A model generated the notes under the pieces. The model was not told the origin of the DNA. It ran no database searches and saw only the letters and a program-made list of their open reading frames with translations. The translations under genes were made by a program, and so were the position numbers. Of a DNA stretch of 35,550 bases, positions 1 to 7,058 are shown piece after piece (position 1 is the first letter of the stretch; each line of letters starts with the position of its first letter). Source of the DNA: Acidimicrobiia bacterium (GTDB taxonomy: Bacteria > Actinomycetota > Acidimicrobiia > IMCC26256 > PALSA-555); the NCBI GenBank assembly GCA_035948415.1, contig DASZJD010000045.1, forward strand, positions 1 through 35,550. The letters run 5' to 3'.

Positions 1-325
1 GGCACCGGGACCGTCGACGTGACGGTCACCACCCCGGCCGGCACCAGCCCCGCCGGCAGCCAGGACCGGTTCAGCTACCAGGCCCCGGCGCCGTCGGTGG
101 GTTCGCTGAACCCGACCTCGGGTCCCCAAGGGGGCGGCACCCAGGTGACGATCACCGGCTCGGGCTTCACCGGGGCGACCGCGGTGAACTTCGGGCCCAA
201 CGCGGCCAGCGGCTTCACCGTGAATTCCGACACCCAGGTCACCGCGACCTCGCCGGCTGGCACCGGGACCGTCGACGTGACGGTCACCACCCCGGCCGGC
301 ACCAGCCCCGCCGGCAGCCAGGACC
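1..325 (+). repeat. Identical 67-bp direct repeat inside TIG coding sequence
   Basis: Bases 1-67 and 259-325 are identical over 67 bp, giving a 258-bp (86-residue) period for the first two TIG domains. The third domain has the same protein pattern but clearly different DNA. The identity suggests recent duplication or gene conversion between the first two units, and more units may lie upstream of the window. Confidence 0.85.
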
Positions 326-627
326 AGTACGTGTACCGACCCGTTCCGCAGGTCACGGGCTGGACGTGCGCCATTGACCCGAACCACACCGGGTGCACAA
401 ACGTCAACGGCGGCGACACCATCGCTATCGCCGGCTCGGGCTTCACCGGGGCCACCGCGGTGAACTTCGGGTCCAACCCGGCCATCAGCTTCACGGTTGA
501 CTCCGACACCCAGATCACCGCGGTGACTCCTGGCCGCGGGACGGGACCGGGCATCGCCGACATCACCGTCACAACACCAGGAGGCACGAGCCCAACGAAC
601 GCCAACGACCAGTTCTCCTGGGACTGA
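1..627 (+). CDS. IPT/TIG-repeat surface protein, 5' end cut off by window
   Basis: The reading frame is open from base 1, so this is the C-terminal part of a longer protein. It holds the end of one immunoglobulin-like IPT/TIG domain, one complete domain (about residues 32-115 of the visible part) and a third, more divergent one up to the stop. Each domain shows the usual pattern: a P-x-x-G-P-Q-G-G-G-T opening, a GSGFTGATAVNFG strand, a SDTQ-I/V-TA strand, and a closing VTVTTPAGTS strand. The third domain has an insert with two Cys (CAIDPNHTGC) that may form a disulphide outside the cell. Such repeats occur in secreted or cell-surface proteins for adhesion or carbohydrate contact. No anchor or signal is visible because the N-terminus is missing, and no C-terminal sorting motif is seen. 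The family call is firm; the role is unknown. Confidence 0.85.
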   Translation, partial: GTGTVDVTVTTPAGTSPAGSQDRFSYQAPAPSVGSLNPTSGPQGGGTQVTITGSGFTGATAVNFGPNAASGFTVNSDTQVTATSPAGTGTVDVTVTTPAGTSPAGSQDQYVYRPVPQVTGWTCAIDPNHTGCTNVNGGDTIAIAGSGFTGATAVNFGSNPAISFTVDSDTQITAVTPGRGTGPGIADITVTTPGGTSPTNANDQFSWD

Positions 628-659
628 GCCGCGCACAGGTGACCTGACTGCCTGAAGTT

Positions 660-686
660 GGTACCGATCAGTTCAGCTACATCTAG
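660..686 (+). pseudogene. Orphan tail of a TIG domain after the stop codon
   Basis: Thirty-two bases after the TGA of the TIG protein, and in another frame, the sequence reads GTDQFSYI-stop (TAG at 684-686). This closely resembles the domain ends QDRFSYQ and NDQFSWD of the protein just upstream. It looks like the leftover end of another TIG-repeat copy after a deletion or frameshift. The match is only about seven residues, so chance cannot be excluded. Confidence 0.35.
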
Positions 687-707
687 GCCCGATGACGGCG
701 GCGACTT

Positions 708-713
708 AGGAGG
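708..713 (+). promoter_or_regulatory. Strong Shine-Dalgarno site
   Basis: AGGAGG ends six bases before the ATG at 720. It is one of the few perfect ribosome-binding sites in this window, where many genes appear leaderless, and it fixes the start of the membrane protein. Confidence 0.8.
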
Positions 714-719
714 TCTCGT

Positions 720-1379
720 ATGAACGCAGTGGCGGAGAGCAATCCACGACTCGGTCGCGTGGGGGCGTGGATGGGCGTCGCGTTCGTGGTGCTGTTCGTG
801 GCCGGCACCTTTGCCATTCCCATGCCGAGCGACAACAAGAAAACGGCGGAGTGGGCGAAGTGGTGGACCGACAGCGGCCATCGTGCGGGTGCGATCGTCG
901 GCGCCTACCTGACGGTGCTCGGTGTGCTCGCGTTCATCTGGTTTGCGTCCAGCCTGCGGGATCGCTTCGGTGAAGGCGGCCGGCTCATGTTCACCTTCGG
1001 ATCGATCTTTGCGGCGCTCGCACTGGTTTCGGTCATGGTGCGGGTGTCGATCCCGGGGGCGAAGCAGTTTGGGAGCACCCCGGTCCCGGCGGGCGGAGAC
1101 CTCGCCCGACAGTTCGACCAGATCGGGTTTGCACTGTTGCTGGTCGCCGGAGCCTTGGCCGCGGGCCTCTTCGTCGGGATGGCGTCCCATCTTGCGCGCC
1201 GGAGCGGGACGCTCCCGGGATGGTTGACCATCGCGGGATACGTCGTAGCGGTGCTGCAACTGGTGGCCTCGTTCTTCTTTCCGTTCCTGCTGTTCCTGTT
1301 GTGGGTGCTAGTCGCGTCGATTGTGCTGCTGCGACGGGCGACGCGCGCGAAGACCACGGCGGCTGTATCGAGCGGATAA
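720..1379 (+). CDS. Small multi-pass membrane protein, DUF4386-like
   Basis: A 219-residue protein of unknown function. Hydrophobic stretches near residues 17-38, 60-80, 95-112, 138-160 and 175-205 suggest five or six membrane passes, and the C-terminus is short and basic (RRATRAKT). A loop after the first segment holds a polar SDNKKTAEWAKWW stretch. The overall look resembles small actinobacterial DUF4386-like integral membrane proteins, but I see no catalytic motif. The start is fixed by a perfect AGGAGG. The reading frame has no close partner: upstream is the TIG protein and downstream a degraded region. The frame stays open for about 50 codons past the TAA, to a TAG at 1528-1530. Confidence 0.75.
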   Translation: MNAVAESNPRLGRVGAWMGVAFVVLFVAGTFAIPMPSDNKKTAEWAKWWTDSGHRAGAIVGAYLTVLGVLAFIWFASSLRDRFGEGGRLMFTFGSIFAALALVSVMVRVSIPGAKQFGSTPVPAGGDLARQFDQIGFALLLVAGALAAGLFVGMASHLARRSGTLPGWLTIAGYVVAVLQLVASFFFPFLLFLLWVLVASIVLLRRATRAKTTAAVSSG

Positions 1380-1708
1380 TGCCCGACCAGCGCGGGTGGT
1401 GATCGCCCGCCAGTGTTCACCAATGCGAGCGGTGTCGCCGGGAAGCGCCAACACCTCAACCTGCTCGGCTTCGCCCTCGTCACCAACTCCCTGGCCCGAT
1501 ACCGAGCCCCGGCCCAAGCCGCCGCGTAGACCTTCCTACTCTTCCTGCCCCGCAGCAGCGCGCGCTCGGTTCGGCAACGCTCCCGGCGCGGTGCGCCACC
1601 AGTGCCGTGAACACCGTCCACCGGAGCAGTCTCGAGTGCTCGTCTCGGTCAGGAGAGGTTTTCTGCCACCATTTGTACAAACTTTCTGCCACCATTTCTA
1701 CATATCCC
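1380..1708. other. Gene-free stretch with degraded sequence
   Basis: No convincing gene lies here. One frame is open from the TAA at 1377 to a TAG at 1528-1530 and reads about 50 codons, including a HLNLLGFALVTNSLARY stretch that faintly recalls the C-terminus of a Tn3-type transposase; this is a guess from a few residues. The ORFs crossing the stretch on both strands have no recognisable content. Its right end holds the tandem 19-bp repeat listed separately. Confidence 0.4.
1660..1701. repeat. Tandem 19-bp repeat, possible IS21-type end remnant
   Basis: TTTCTGCCACCATTTGTAC at 1660-1678 and the same sequence with one change (G to C) at 1683-1701 form a direct repeat with a 23-bp period. On the minus strand each unit reads like TGTA/GTAC-AAATGGTGGCAGAAA. 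IS21-family elements are known for several direct ~20-bp repeats at each end beginning near TGTA. No istA/istB gene is present, so this could be a solo end left after loss of an element beside the tRNA gene. The IS21 link is inference; the repeat itself is plain. Confidence 0.5.
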
Positions 1709-1781
1709 GCCCAGGTAGCTCAGCGGACAGAGCAGCCGCCTCCTAAGCGGCAGGTCGTCGGTTCGAGTCCGACCCTGGGCG
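1709..1781 (+). tRNA. tRNA-Arg (anticodon CCU)
   Basis: A 73-nt cloverleaf. The acceptor stem GCCCAGG (1709-1715) pairs perfectly with CCTGGGC (1774-1780), followed by discriminator G at 1781. The D-arm includes TAGCTCAGC, and the T-arm includes GGTTCGAGTCC. The anticodon stem GCCGC/GCGGC (1735-1739/1747-1751) encloses the loop CTCCTAA with anticodon CCT at 1742-1744, reading AGG. CCA is not encoded. Confidence 0.95.
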
Positions 1782-1927
1782 CGAGAGGTCCGCAAGTAGG
1801 GGGACCAGCGTGGTGTCTTCGGACTCGTGTGCCGGACGTGGCGTCGCTCGAGCGCCCGCGCGCCGCGGCGAGCCCGGGTGCCACGACACGACGAGCCGAG
1901 TGACCGAACCGAGAGCTGGAGGACGAC

Positions 1928-3550
1928 GTGCTGAGCACGATGCAGGACTTCCCGTTGACCATCACGCACCTGTTCGACCATGGACGTCGGGTCCACGGTC
2001 AGAGCGAAGTTGTGACGTCACGTGCCGACGGGACCCGCAGGTCGTCTTTCGCCGAGATCGCGGATCGAGCTGATCGTCTAGCCGCTGCGCTCGAGCGGCT
2101 GGGCGTCGGCTCGGGCGACCGAGTGGGGACGTTCCTCTGGAACACCCACGAGCACCTCGAGGCCTACCTCGCCGTGCCCAGCATGGGCGCGGTGCTCCAC
2201 ACTCTCAACCTCCGCCTCTTTCCAGCGCAGCTCGCGCAGATCATCAACCACGCCGAGGACAAGGTGATCGTGGTCGACGACACCATCGTTCCGCTGCTCG
2301 CGGCGGCGGGCGAGCTGCGGACGGTGCAGCGTTTCATCGTGATCGGGGACGGCGACGCCAGCGCGCTCGGCGCGGTCGATCGTTACGAGGAGCTGCTCGC
2401 CGCCGAGGAGCCGGGGTACGCCTGGCCCGTGCTGGACGAACGCTCAGCAGCGGCCATGTGCTACACGAGCGGCACGACCGGGGCGCCGAAGGGCGTCGTG
2501 TACAGCCACCGTTCCACATTCCTGCACGCCTTCGGCTCCAGCCTTCCGGTCGGGCTCCCCGTCTCCGATCGGGACCGCGTGCTGGTCATCGTGCCGATGT
2601 TCCACGCCAACGCGTGGGGCATCCCGTATTCGGCGTGGATGCTCGGCGCCGACCTGATCTTCCCCGAGCGGTACGTGCAGGCGGAGCCGCTATGCGCGTT
2701 GATCGACGCCGAGCGCCCGACGGTCTCCGCCGGCGTGCCGACGGTGTGGAGCGACGTCCTCAACTACGGGGCGACGAATCCGGACGCGGACCTCTCGAGC
2801 CTGCGGCTGGTGACCGCGGGCGGCTCGGCGCCCCCTCGTGCGCTGATGGAGGACTTCCAGCTGCGATTCGGCGTGCGGATGATCCAGGGCTGGGGCATGA
2901 CCGAGACGAGCCCCTGCTGCACGCTGTCCCACCCGCCGTGGCCGTTTGACGAGGACGACCTCGACTGGCGTACGAAGGCGGGGCGGGTCCTGCCCGGCGT
3001 CGAGCTGCGGATCGTCGCCGCTGACGGCACCGTCCTGCCCAACGACGGCGAGAGCCAAGGCGAGGTCGAGGTCCGCGGACCGTGGATCACCGGGTCCTAC
3101 TACCGCGACCCTGCGCCGGAGAAGTTCGACGACGGCTGGCTCCGCACCGGCGACATCGGGACCCTCGACGAGGTCGGGTTCCTCGAGATCCGGGACCGCG
3201 TGAAGGACGTGATCAAGTCGGGCGGCGAGTGGATCTCGTCGGTCGAGCTCGAGAACGAGCTCATGGCGCATCCCGACGTCGTCGAGGCCGCCGTGGTCGC
3301 GGTCCCGGACCCCAAGTGGGAGGAGCGACCCCTCGCGGTCGTGGTCCGTCGCGCGGGGAGCGAGGTCTCCTCGGCCCAGCTGTGCGCCTTCCTCGAGCCG
3401 CGGGTCGCCCGCTGGTGGGTGCCCGAGCGGTGGGCGTTTGTCGCCGAGCTGCCGAAGACCGGTGTCGGGAAGTTCGACAAGAAGGAGCTTCGAGCGAGGT
3501 ACCACGCCGGCGACCTCACGCCCGAGGCGGTTCCCGCCGTCGGCTCGTAG
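1928..3550 (+). CDS. Fatty-acyl-CoA ligase (AMP-forming)
   Basis: A 540-residue member of the ANL adenylate-forming family, expected to activate a medium- or long-chain carboxylic acid to its CoA thioester with ATP. The P-loop YTSGTTGAPKGV lies at about 179-190, GWGMTET in the middle (A5), RTGDIG (A7), the hinge KDVIKSGGEWISSVELE (A8), and the C-terminal lysine in KTGVGKFDKK (A10). The full-length family size and all motifs argue for an active enzyme. The N-terminus MLSTMQDFPLTI is typical of one fatty-acid ligase group, so the GTG at 1928 with GGAGG just upstream is preferred over the ATG at 1940. It differs from FadD3, the HIP-CoA ligase, and stands alone after the tRNA. The substrate cannot be read from sequence. 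Confidence 0.9.
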   Translation: MLSTMQDFPLTITHLFDHGRRVHGQSEVVTSRADGTRRSSFAEIADRADRLAAALERLGVGSGDRVGTFLWNTHEHLEAYLAVPSMGAVLHTLNLRLFPAQLAQIINHAEDKVIVVDDTIVPLLAAAGELRTVQRFIVIGDGDASALGAVDRYEELLAAEEPGYAWPVLDERSAAAMCYTSGTTGAPKGVVYSHRSTFLHAFGSSLPVGLPVSDRDRVLVIVPMFHANAWGIPYSAWMLGADLIFPERYVQAEPLCALIDAERPTVSAGVPTVWSDVLNYGATNPDADLSSLRLVTAGGSAPPRALMEDFQLRFGVRMIQGWGMTETSPCCTLSHPPWPFDEDDLDWRTKAGRVLPGVELRIVAADGTVLPNDGESQGEVEVRGPWITGSYYRDPAPEKFDDGWLRTGDIGTLDEVGFLEIRDRVKDVIKSGGEWISSVELENELMAHPDVVEAAVVAVPDPKWEERPLAVVVRRAGSEVSSAQLCAFLEPRVARWWVPERWAFVAELPKTGVGKFDKKELRARYHAGDLTPEAVPAVGS

Positions 3551-3685
3551 CGGTCGAGATCCGGTTTCCCACCCGCGACGCAACGAGCGGCGTCGATCGT
3601 CCGAGACCCGCGGTCTGGCGGCAAGTGGAGGGGCTCGTCGGCCTCGTTCAGGCGGTTGCCCGCCGACGGGCGGGGCGTCTTCGGA

Positions 3686-4144
3686 TCAGTCGGTGAGCAC
3701 GTTGGGTCGGGGCAGGCCCTGTGCCTCGCAGAGGAGGTAGTAGGCGGCGAGCGTCCCGGCCCCGTCGGTGACGCTCTCGACGTTGCCTTCGGCGTCAAGG
3801 TTCAGGTTGGCGCCGTACATGTGGAACCACACCCGGGTGTCGTCCTCGATGCAGGCCAGCGTGTGGACCGAGCCGGCGGGCTCGTAGAGGAAGGAGCCGG
3901 CCCGGTTCACGTACTCGTACTCCTTGTACTTCCAGGCTCCGGACCTCGTGTATCCCCAGACGGGGCCGGTGTGGCGATGCGTCTGCACCTCGAAGCCGGC
4001 CTGGAACACGTTCTCCACGATCCAGAGTCCCTCGCGCTCCTTGACCTGCAGCACCTTGAGCTTGTTGCCGTCGCCGATCTCGACGAAGGGCAGCTCGTCG
4101 GCGCCGACGTGCACCGCGGTGGGGGTGGGCTCGGTGATGGTCAT
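3686..4144 (-). CDS. Cupin protein, 2,4'-dihydroxyacetophenone dioxygenase-like
   Basis: A 152-residue single-domain cupin. Metal ligands are visible as H56 and H58 in THRHTGPV, E75 in KYKEYEY and H94 in GSVHTL, the pattern of a non-haem iron cupin. The ChrR-like fold and the VWGYTRSGAWKYKEYEYV core resemble 2,4'-dihydroxyacetophenone dioxygenases, which cleave a C-C bond next to a ketone with O2. Many family members have no tested substrate, so the name gives the family only. Its ATG overlaps the stop of the upstream amidohydrolase by four bases, so the two are translationally coupled and probably work on the same catabolic route. Confidence 0.75.
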   Translation of the reverse strand: MTITEPTPTAVHVGADELPFVEIGDGNKLKVLQVKEREGLWIVENVFQAGFEVQTHRHTGPVWGYTRSGAWKYKEYEYVNRAGSFLYEPAGSVHTLACIEDDTRVWFHMYGANLNLDAEGNVESVTDGAGTLAAYYLLCEAQGLPRPNVLTD

Positions 4145-5295
4145 GGACCCAGTGTGCCCGATCCGGGAACCGGGAGCCCATAGAGCCGGGCGGCGTTGCC
4201 GGCGAGGATCGCGGCCTTGCGGGGCTCGCCGAGGTCGTCGCGCTCGGCGAGCAACTTGACGCTGTGTGGGAAGGCGCAGTCCCAGTGGCAGTAGTCCGAG
4301 GCGTAGCAGACCACGTCGTCACCGACCGTGTCGCACACCCACGGCACCGAGCGCTCCTCGGGCTCGCACGACACGAACCCCCGTCCTCGGAAGTACGTCG
4401 ACGGGGGACGATCGAGCTCGGGGGCCTGCTCGGGCAGCAGCTCCCAGTGCTCGTCGAGCCGCTCGAGCCAGAACGGCAGCCAGCCCGAGCCCGCCTCGAG
4501 GAACGCGACCCGGAGCTGCGGGAAGCGGGCGAGCACCCCGCCGACGGTGAAGCTGGTGAGCGCCAGCATCGCGCCCACGGGGTGGGTGATGGCGTGCTTG
4601 GCGAGGCGGGTGGTGAAGCGGTCGATCGCCACGGGCACCTGCCCCGGCGCCTGCCCGCCACCGTGGACGCACACCGGCACGCCGAGCCGCTCCGCCGTCG
4701 ACCACACCACGTCGAACGCAGGGTCGTCGAGGTTGCGGTCCAGGATGTGCTGCGCCGTCACCATGCCGACGAAGCCGTGGTCGCGCACGCATCGCTCGAG
4801 CTCGTCGGCGGCCTGGGGCGGGTCGAGCATCGGCAGCTTGGCGACCAGCTTCAGGCGCTCGGGTGCGTGGGCGGCGTACTCGGCGCGAGCGTCGTTCAGC
4901 GTGCGGCAGAGCGCGGTCGCGAACTCGGGGTCGTGCAGCGCCCACTCCTCGCCGCTGCCGGGCGGGAACATGACGGCGACGTCGATGCCCTCGAGGTCCA
5001 TGTCCTCGAGTCGGGCGGCCGGGTCGTACATGCCCGCCCGCATGTGGGGGTCGAAGTCGAGCTCGTCGTCGTCGTCCCACGTGGCGGCGCGCGGGTTCGC
5101 GTCGCTGAGCTGGAGGCCGCCGCCCGGGACGTCGCCGTAGGTCTGCTTCATCGACCGGACGTACGCCGCCATCTGGGTGCGGTACCGGTCGGGGATCCGG
5201 CGCCGCCACCGCGGCGGCTCGCCGCCGTGGCCGTCAGCGTCGACGACCGGGTAGCCGAACGATCCCACGATGCCATGATGACCCGTCCCCACCAC
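4141..5295 (-). CDS. Amidohydrolase-2 family metal-dependent hydrolase
   Basis: A 384-residue TIM-barrel protein of the amidohydrolase-related (ACMSD/gamma-resorcylate decarboxylase) superfamily. The N-terminal metal motif reads VVDADGH (a D-x-D-x-H variant). Barrel motifs include VCVHGGG, a strand ending LEAGSGWLPFW, and the C-terminal YASDYCHWD, whose aspartate is the usual metal or catalytic ligand. Such proteins are often hydrolases or decarboxylases in ring-cleavage pathways. The start is uncertain: GTG at 5295 is taken, but GTG at 5268 (MGSFGYPVVDADGH) is also plausible. It heads a two-gene operon with the cupin. A truncated relative begins 19 bases away on the other strand. Confidence 0.8.
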   Translation of the reverse strand: MVGTGHHGIVGSFGYPVVDADGHGGEPPRWRRRIPDRYRTQMAAYVRSMKQTYGDVPGGGLQLSDANPRAATWDDDDELDFDPHMRAGMYDPAARLEDMDLEGIDVAVMFPPGSGEEWALHDPEFATALCRTLNDARAEYAAHAPERLKLVAKLPMLDPPQAADELERCVRDHGFVGMVTAQHILDRNLDDPAFDVVWSTAERLGVPVCVHGGGQAPGQVPVAIDRFTTRLAKHAITHPVGAMLALTSFTVGGVLARFPQLRVAFLEAGSGWLPFWLERLDEHWELLPEQAPELDRPPSTYFRGRGFVSCEPEERSVPWVCDTVGDDVVCYASDYCHWDCAFPHSVKLLAERDDLGEPRKAAILAGNAARLYGLPVPGSGTLGP

Positions 5296-5314
5296 GACCG
5301 GCGAGGCGACGGCG

Positions 5315-5410
5315 ATGCGCGGCCATGGCTACTCGGTGGTCGACGTCCACCACCACGTCGGCGACGCGTTTGACGCCCGCCGGCTGTACGGGCTCCAGCC
5401 GACCCGCGAC
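5315..5410 (+). pseudogene. Truncated N-terminus of a second amidohydrolase
   Basis: The + strand from the ATG at 5315 reads MRGHGYSVVDVHHHVGDAFD and continues for about ten more plausible residues (ARRLYGLQPT). VVDVHHHVGD is the N-terminal metal motif of amidohydrolase-family proteins. Beyond about base 5410 the frame turns into low-complexity Arg/Pro-rich translation and runs antisense to the DUF3039 gene, with no barrel sequence. I read this as the surviving first ~30 codons of a gene once divergent from the intact amidohydrolase. The right edge is approximate. Confidence 0.5.
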
Positions 5411-5477
5411 TCGACGATCGTCGGGCCCTCGTCCGACGAGGCGCCGCCGGGCGGTCCCGAGTCGACGGGGCGTGCGA

Positions 5478-5717
5478 TCAGGGGCGCCAGCCGGCGGCCT
5501 TGCGCTCGGCGCAGGTCGGGCAGATCGGGTACCGGGCCGGGTCCCGGCTCGGCACCCACTTCTTCCCGCAGAGGGCCACGATCGCCTCGCCCGTCACGTA
5601 CGCCCGGGCAATGTCCCCCTTCTTGGCGTAGTGCGCGAACCGGTCGTGGTCGCCGTCGTCGAGGATGGGACGCTCGGGCGCCTCGACCGGGGCCGGGGCC
5701 ACCGTCTCGGTCGGCAT
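5478..5717 (-). CDS. DUF3039 domain protein
   Basis: A 79-residue protein of an actinobacteria-specific family of unknown function. The core has HDRFAHYAKK, VTGEAIVALCGKKW and the C-terminal CPTCAERKA; with the earlier Cys in ALCGKKW this suggests a small zinc-binding site. The ATG at 5717 is preceded, seven bases away, by TACCAT, a -10 box placed for a leaderless transcript. It is divergent from the alcohol dehydrogenase. The family is a useful indicator of Actinomycetota. Confidence 0.85.
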   Translation of the reverse strand: MPTETVAPAPVEAPERPILDDGDHDRFAHYAKKGDIARAYVTGEAIVALCGKKWVPSRDPARYPICPTCAERKAAGWRP

Positions 5718-5810
5718 CGACCGGATGGTACCGGCGGGCCCGGACCCGAGCGGTGCCGGCCGGCGGGCGGCCGCTCACGGGGTGCGCGCGCCGTCGATAC
5801 GCTGCGCCCG
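5718..5810. promoter_or_regulatory. Divergent leaderless promoters, DUF3039 / alcohol dehydrogenase
   Basis: On the minus strand TACCAT (plus 5725-5730) lies seven bases from the ATG of DUF3039. On the plus strand TACGCT (5798-5803) lies seven bases from the ATG at 5811. Both fit an actinobacterial TANNNT -10 box with transcription starting on the start codon. Neither gene has a Shine-Dalgarno sequence, and I see no convincing -35 elements. Confidence 0.6.
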
Positions 5811-7055
5811 ATGCGTGGACTGCTCTACGGCGTTCGACCCGCGGCGTGGGAGCCGCCGGCGGGGGCGGAGGAGAACCCGCTCCTCCGGGGCCTCGCCCAG
5901 ACGCCGATGCGGCTCACCGACCTCGACGACCCGAGCTTCCTGCTCCCCGACTGGGTGATCACGCGGCCCCGGCTCACCGGCATCTGCGGCTCCGACTCCA
6001 AGCAGGTGTTCATGGACTGGGGCGAGGTCCAGTCGCCGGACAACCCGATGAAGGCGTTCTTCTCGCTGCCCCAGGTCCTCGGCCACGAGGTCGTCGCCGA
6101 CGTCACCGCGCTCGGACCGCGGGCCGAGGGCCTCGAGGTCGGTGACCGGGTTGTGCTGAACCCGTGGCTGTCGTGCGCGCCGCGAGGCGTCGACCCGGTG
6201 TGCCCAGCCTGCGAGCGCGGGGACTACAGCCTCTGCTGGAGCTTCGCGGTCGGGCCGATCGCGCCCGGGATCCACACCGGCACGTCCCGCGACGCCAGCG
6301 GCGGCTACGCGACGCTCATGCCCGCGCACGACTCGATGCTCTTCAAGGTGCCCGACGAGGTGCCCGACGAGCTGGCCGTGTTCGCCGACCCGTTCGCGGT
6401 GAGCCTCCACGCGGTGACGCGACACCCGCCCCCGCCCGACGGCCGGGTGATGGTGTACGGCGCGGGTGCCCTCGGCACGTGCGCGACGGCGATCCTGCGG
6501 GCCCTGCACCCCGACGTCGAGGTCCTCGTCGTCGCCCGCTTCGAGAGCCAGGCCGCGCTGGCGCGGTCGTTCGGGGCCACCGTGATCGGGCACGAGCCCA
6601 CCCTGGCCGTCATCGAGGAGGCGGCGGCCTGGTCCGGCGGTGTCCTGCAGCCCGCCGACGGGCTGCCCATGGCGTTCCCCGGCGCCATCGACGTCGTGTA
6701 CGACACCATCGGCAAGCGCGAGACCTTCGAGGTGGGCGCTCGGGTGATGCGGGCTCGGGGCACCATCGTGAAGGCCGGCGTGCACGGCCCGACGTTCTGG
6801 GAGGACACCCCGCTGTACTTCAAGGAGGTGTCGCTCGTCGGCTCGAACGCCTTCGGCTACGAGGAGATCGACGGCGTCCGCCAGCACGGGATCGCCCACT
6901 ACCTCGACCTGGTGCGCGACGGGCGGGTCGACCTGACCGGGATGCTCACTCACACGTTCGCGCTTGGCGACTGGCGCGACGCGTTCGTCGCCCTCGCCAC
7001 CCAGGACCGCTCGGGGGCGATCAAGGTCGCGTTCGACCAGCGCGACGGGACGTAG
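5811..7055 (+). CDS. Zinc-binding alcohol dehydrogenase family protein
   Basis: A 414-residue medium-chain dehydrogenase/reductase. The GroES-like domain has the catalytic zinc ligands C59 (TGICGSD) and H92-E93 (GHEVV). The structural zinc site is a spaced set C122, C131, C134 and C142. The Rossmann domain carries YGAGALG. It is longer than typical ADHs because of an N-terminal extension of about 45 residues and an enlarged lobe around the structural site. It probably oxidises an alcohol or reduces an aldehyde with NAD(P). The start at 5811 is supported by the leaderless promoter; the open frame upstream is not coding. The dienelactone hydrolase follows after three bases, so the two form an operon. 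Confidence 0.85.
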   Translation: MRGLLYGVRPAAWEPPAGAEENPLLRGLAQTPMRLTDLDDPSFLLPDWVITRPRLTGICGSDSKQVFMDWGEVQSPDNPMKAFFSLPQVLGHEVVADVTALGPRAEGLEVGDRVVLNPWLSCAPRGVDPVCPACERGDYSLCWSFAVGPIAPGIHTGTSRDASGGYATLMPAHDSMLFKVPDEVPDELAVFADPFAVSLHAVTRHPPPPDGRVMVYGAGALGTCATAILRALHPDVEVLVVARFESQAALARSFGATVIGHEPTLAVIEEAAAWSGGVLQPADGLPMAFPGAIDVVYDTIGKRETFEVGARVMRARGTIVKAGVHGPTFWEDTPLYFKEVSLVGSNAFGYEEIDGVRQHGIAHYLDLVRDGRVDLTGMLTHTFALGDWRDAFVALATQDRSGAIKVAFDQRDGT

Positions 7056-7058
7056 CCG

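Noticed and set aside
1321-1746. A 141-codon plus-strand frame running into the tRNA
   Set aside because: It overlaps the membrane protein end and the tRNA and has no protein-like content.
1928-3550. Acyl-CoA ligase as FadD3 (HIP-CoA ligase)
   Set aside because: Its MLSTMQD start and overall sequence fit a general fatty-acid ligase group, it is longer than FadD3, and it is far from the ipd genes.
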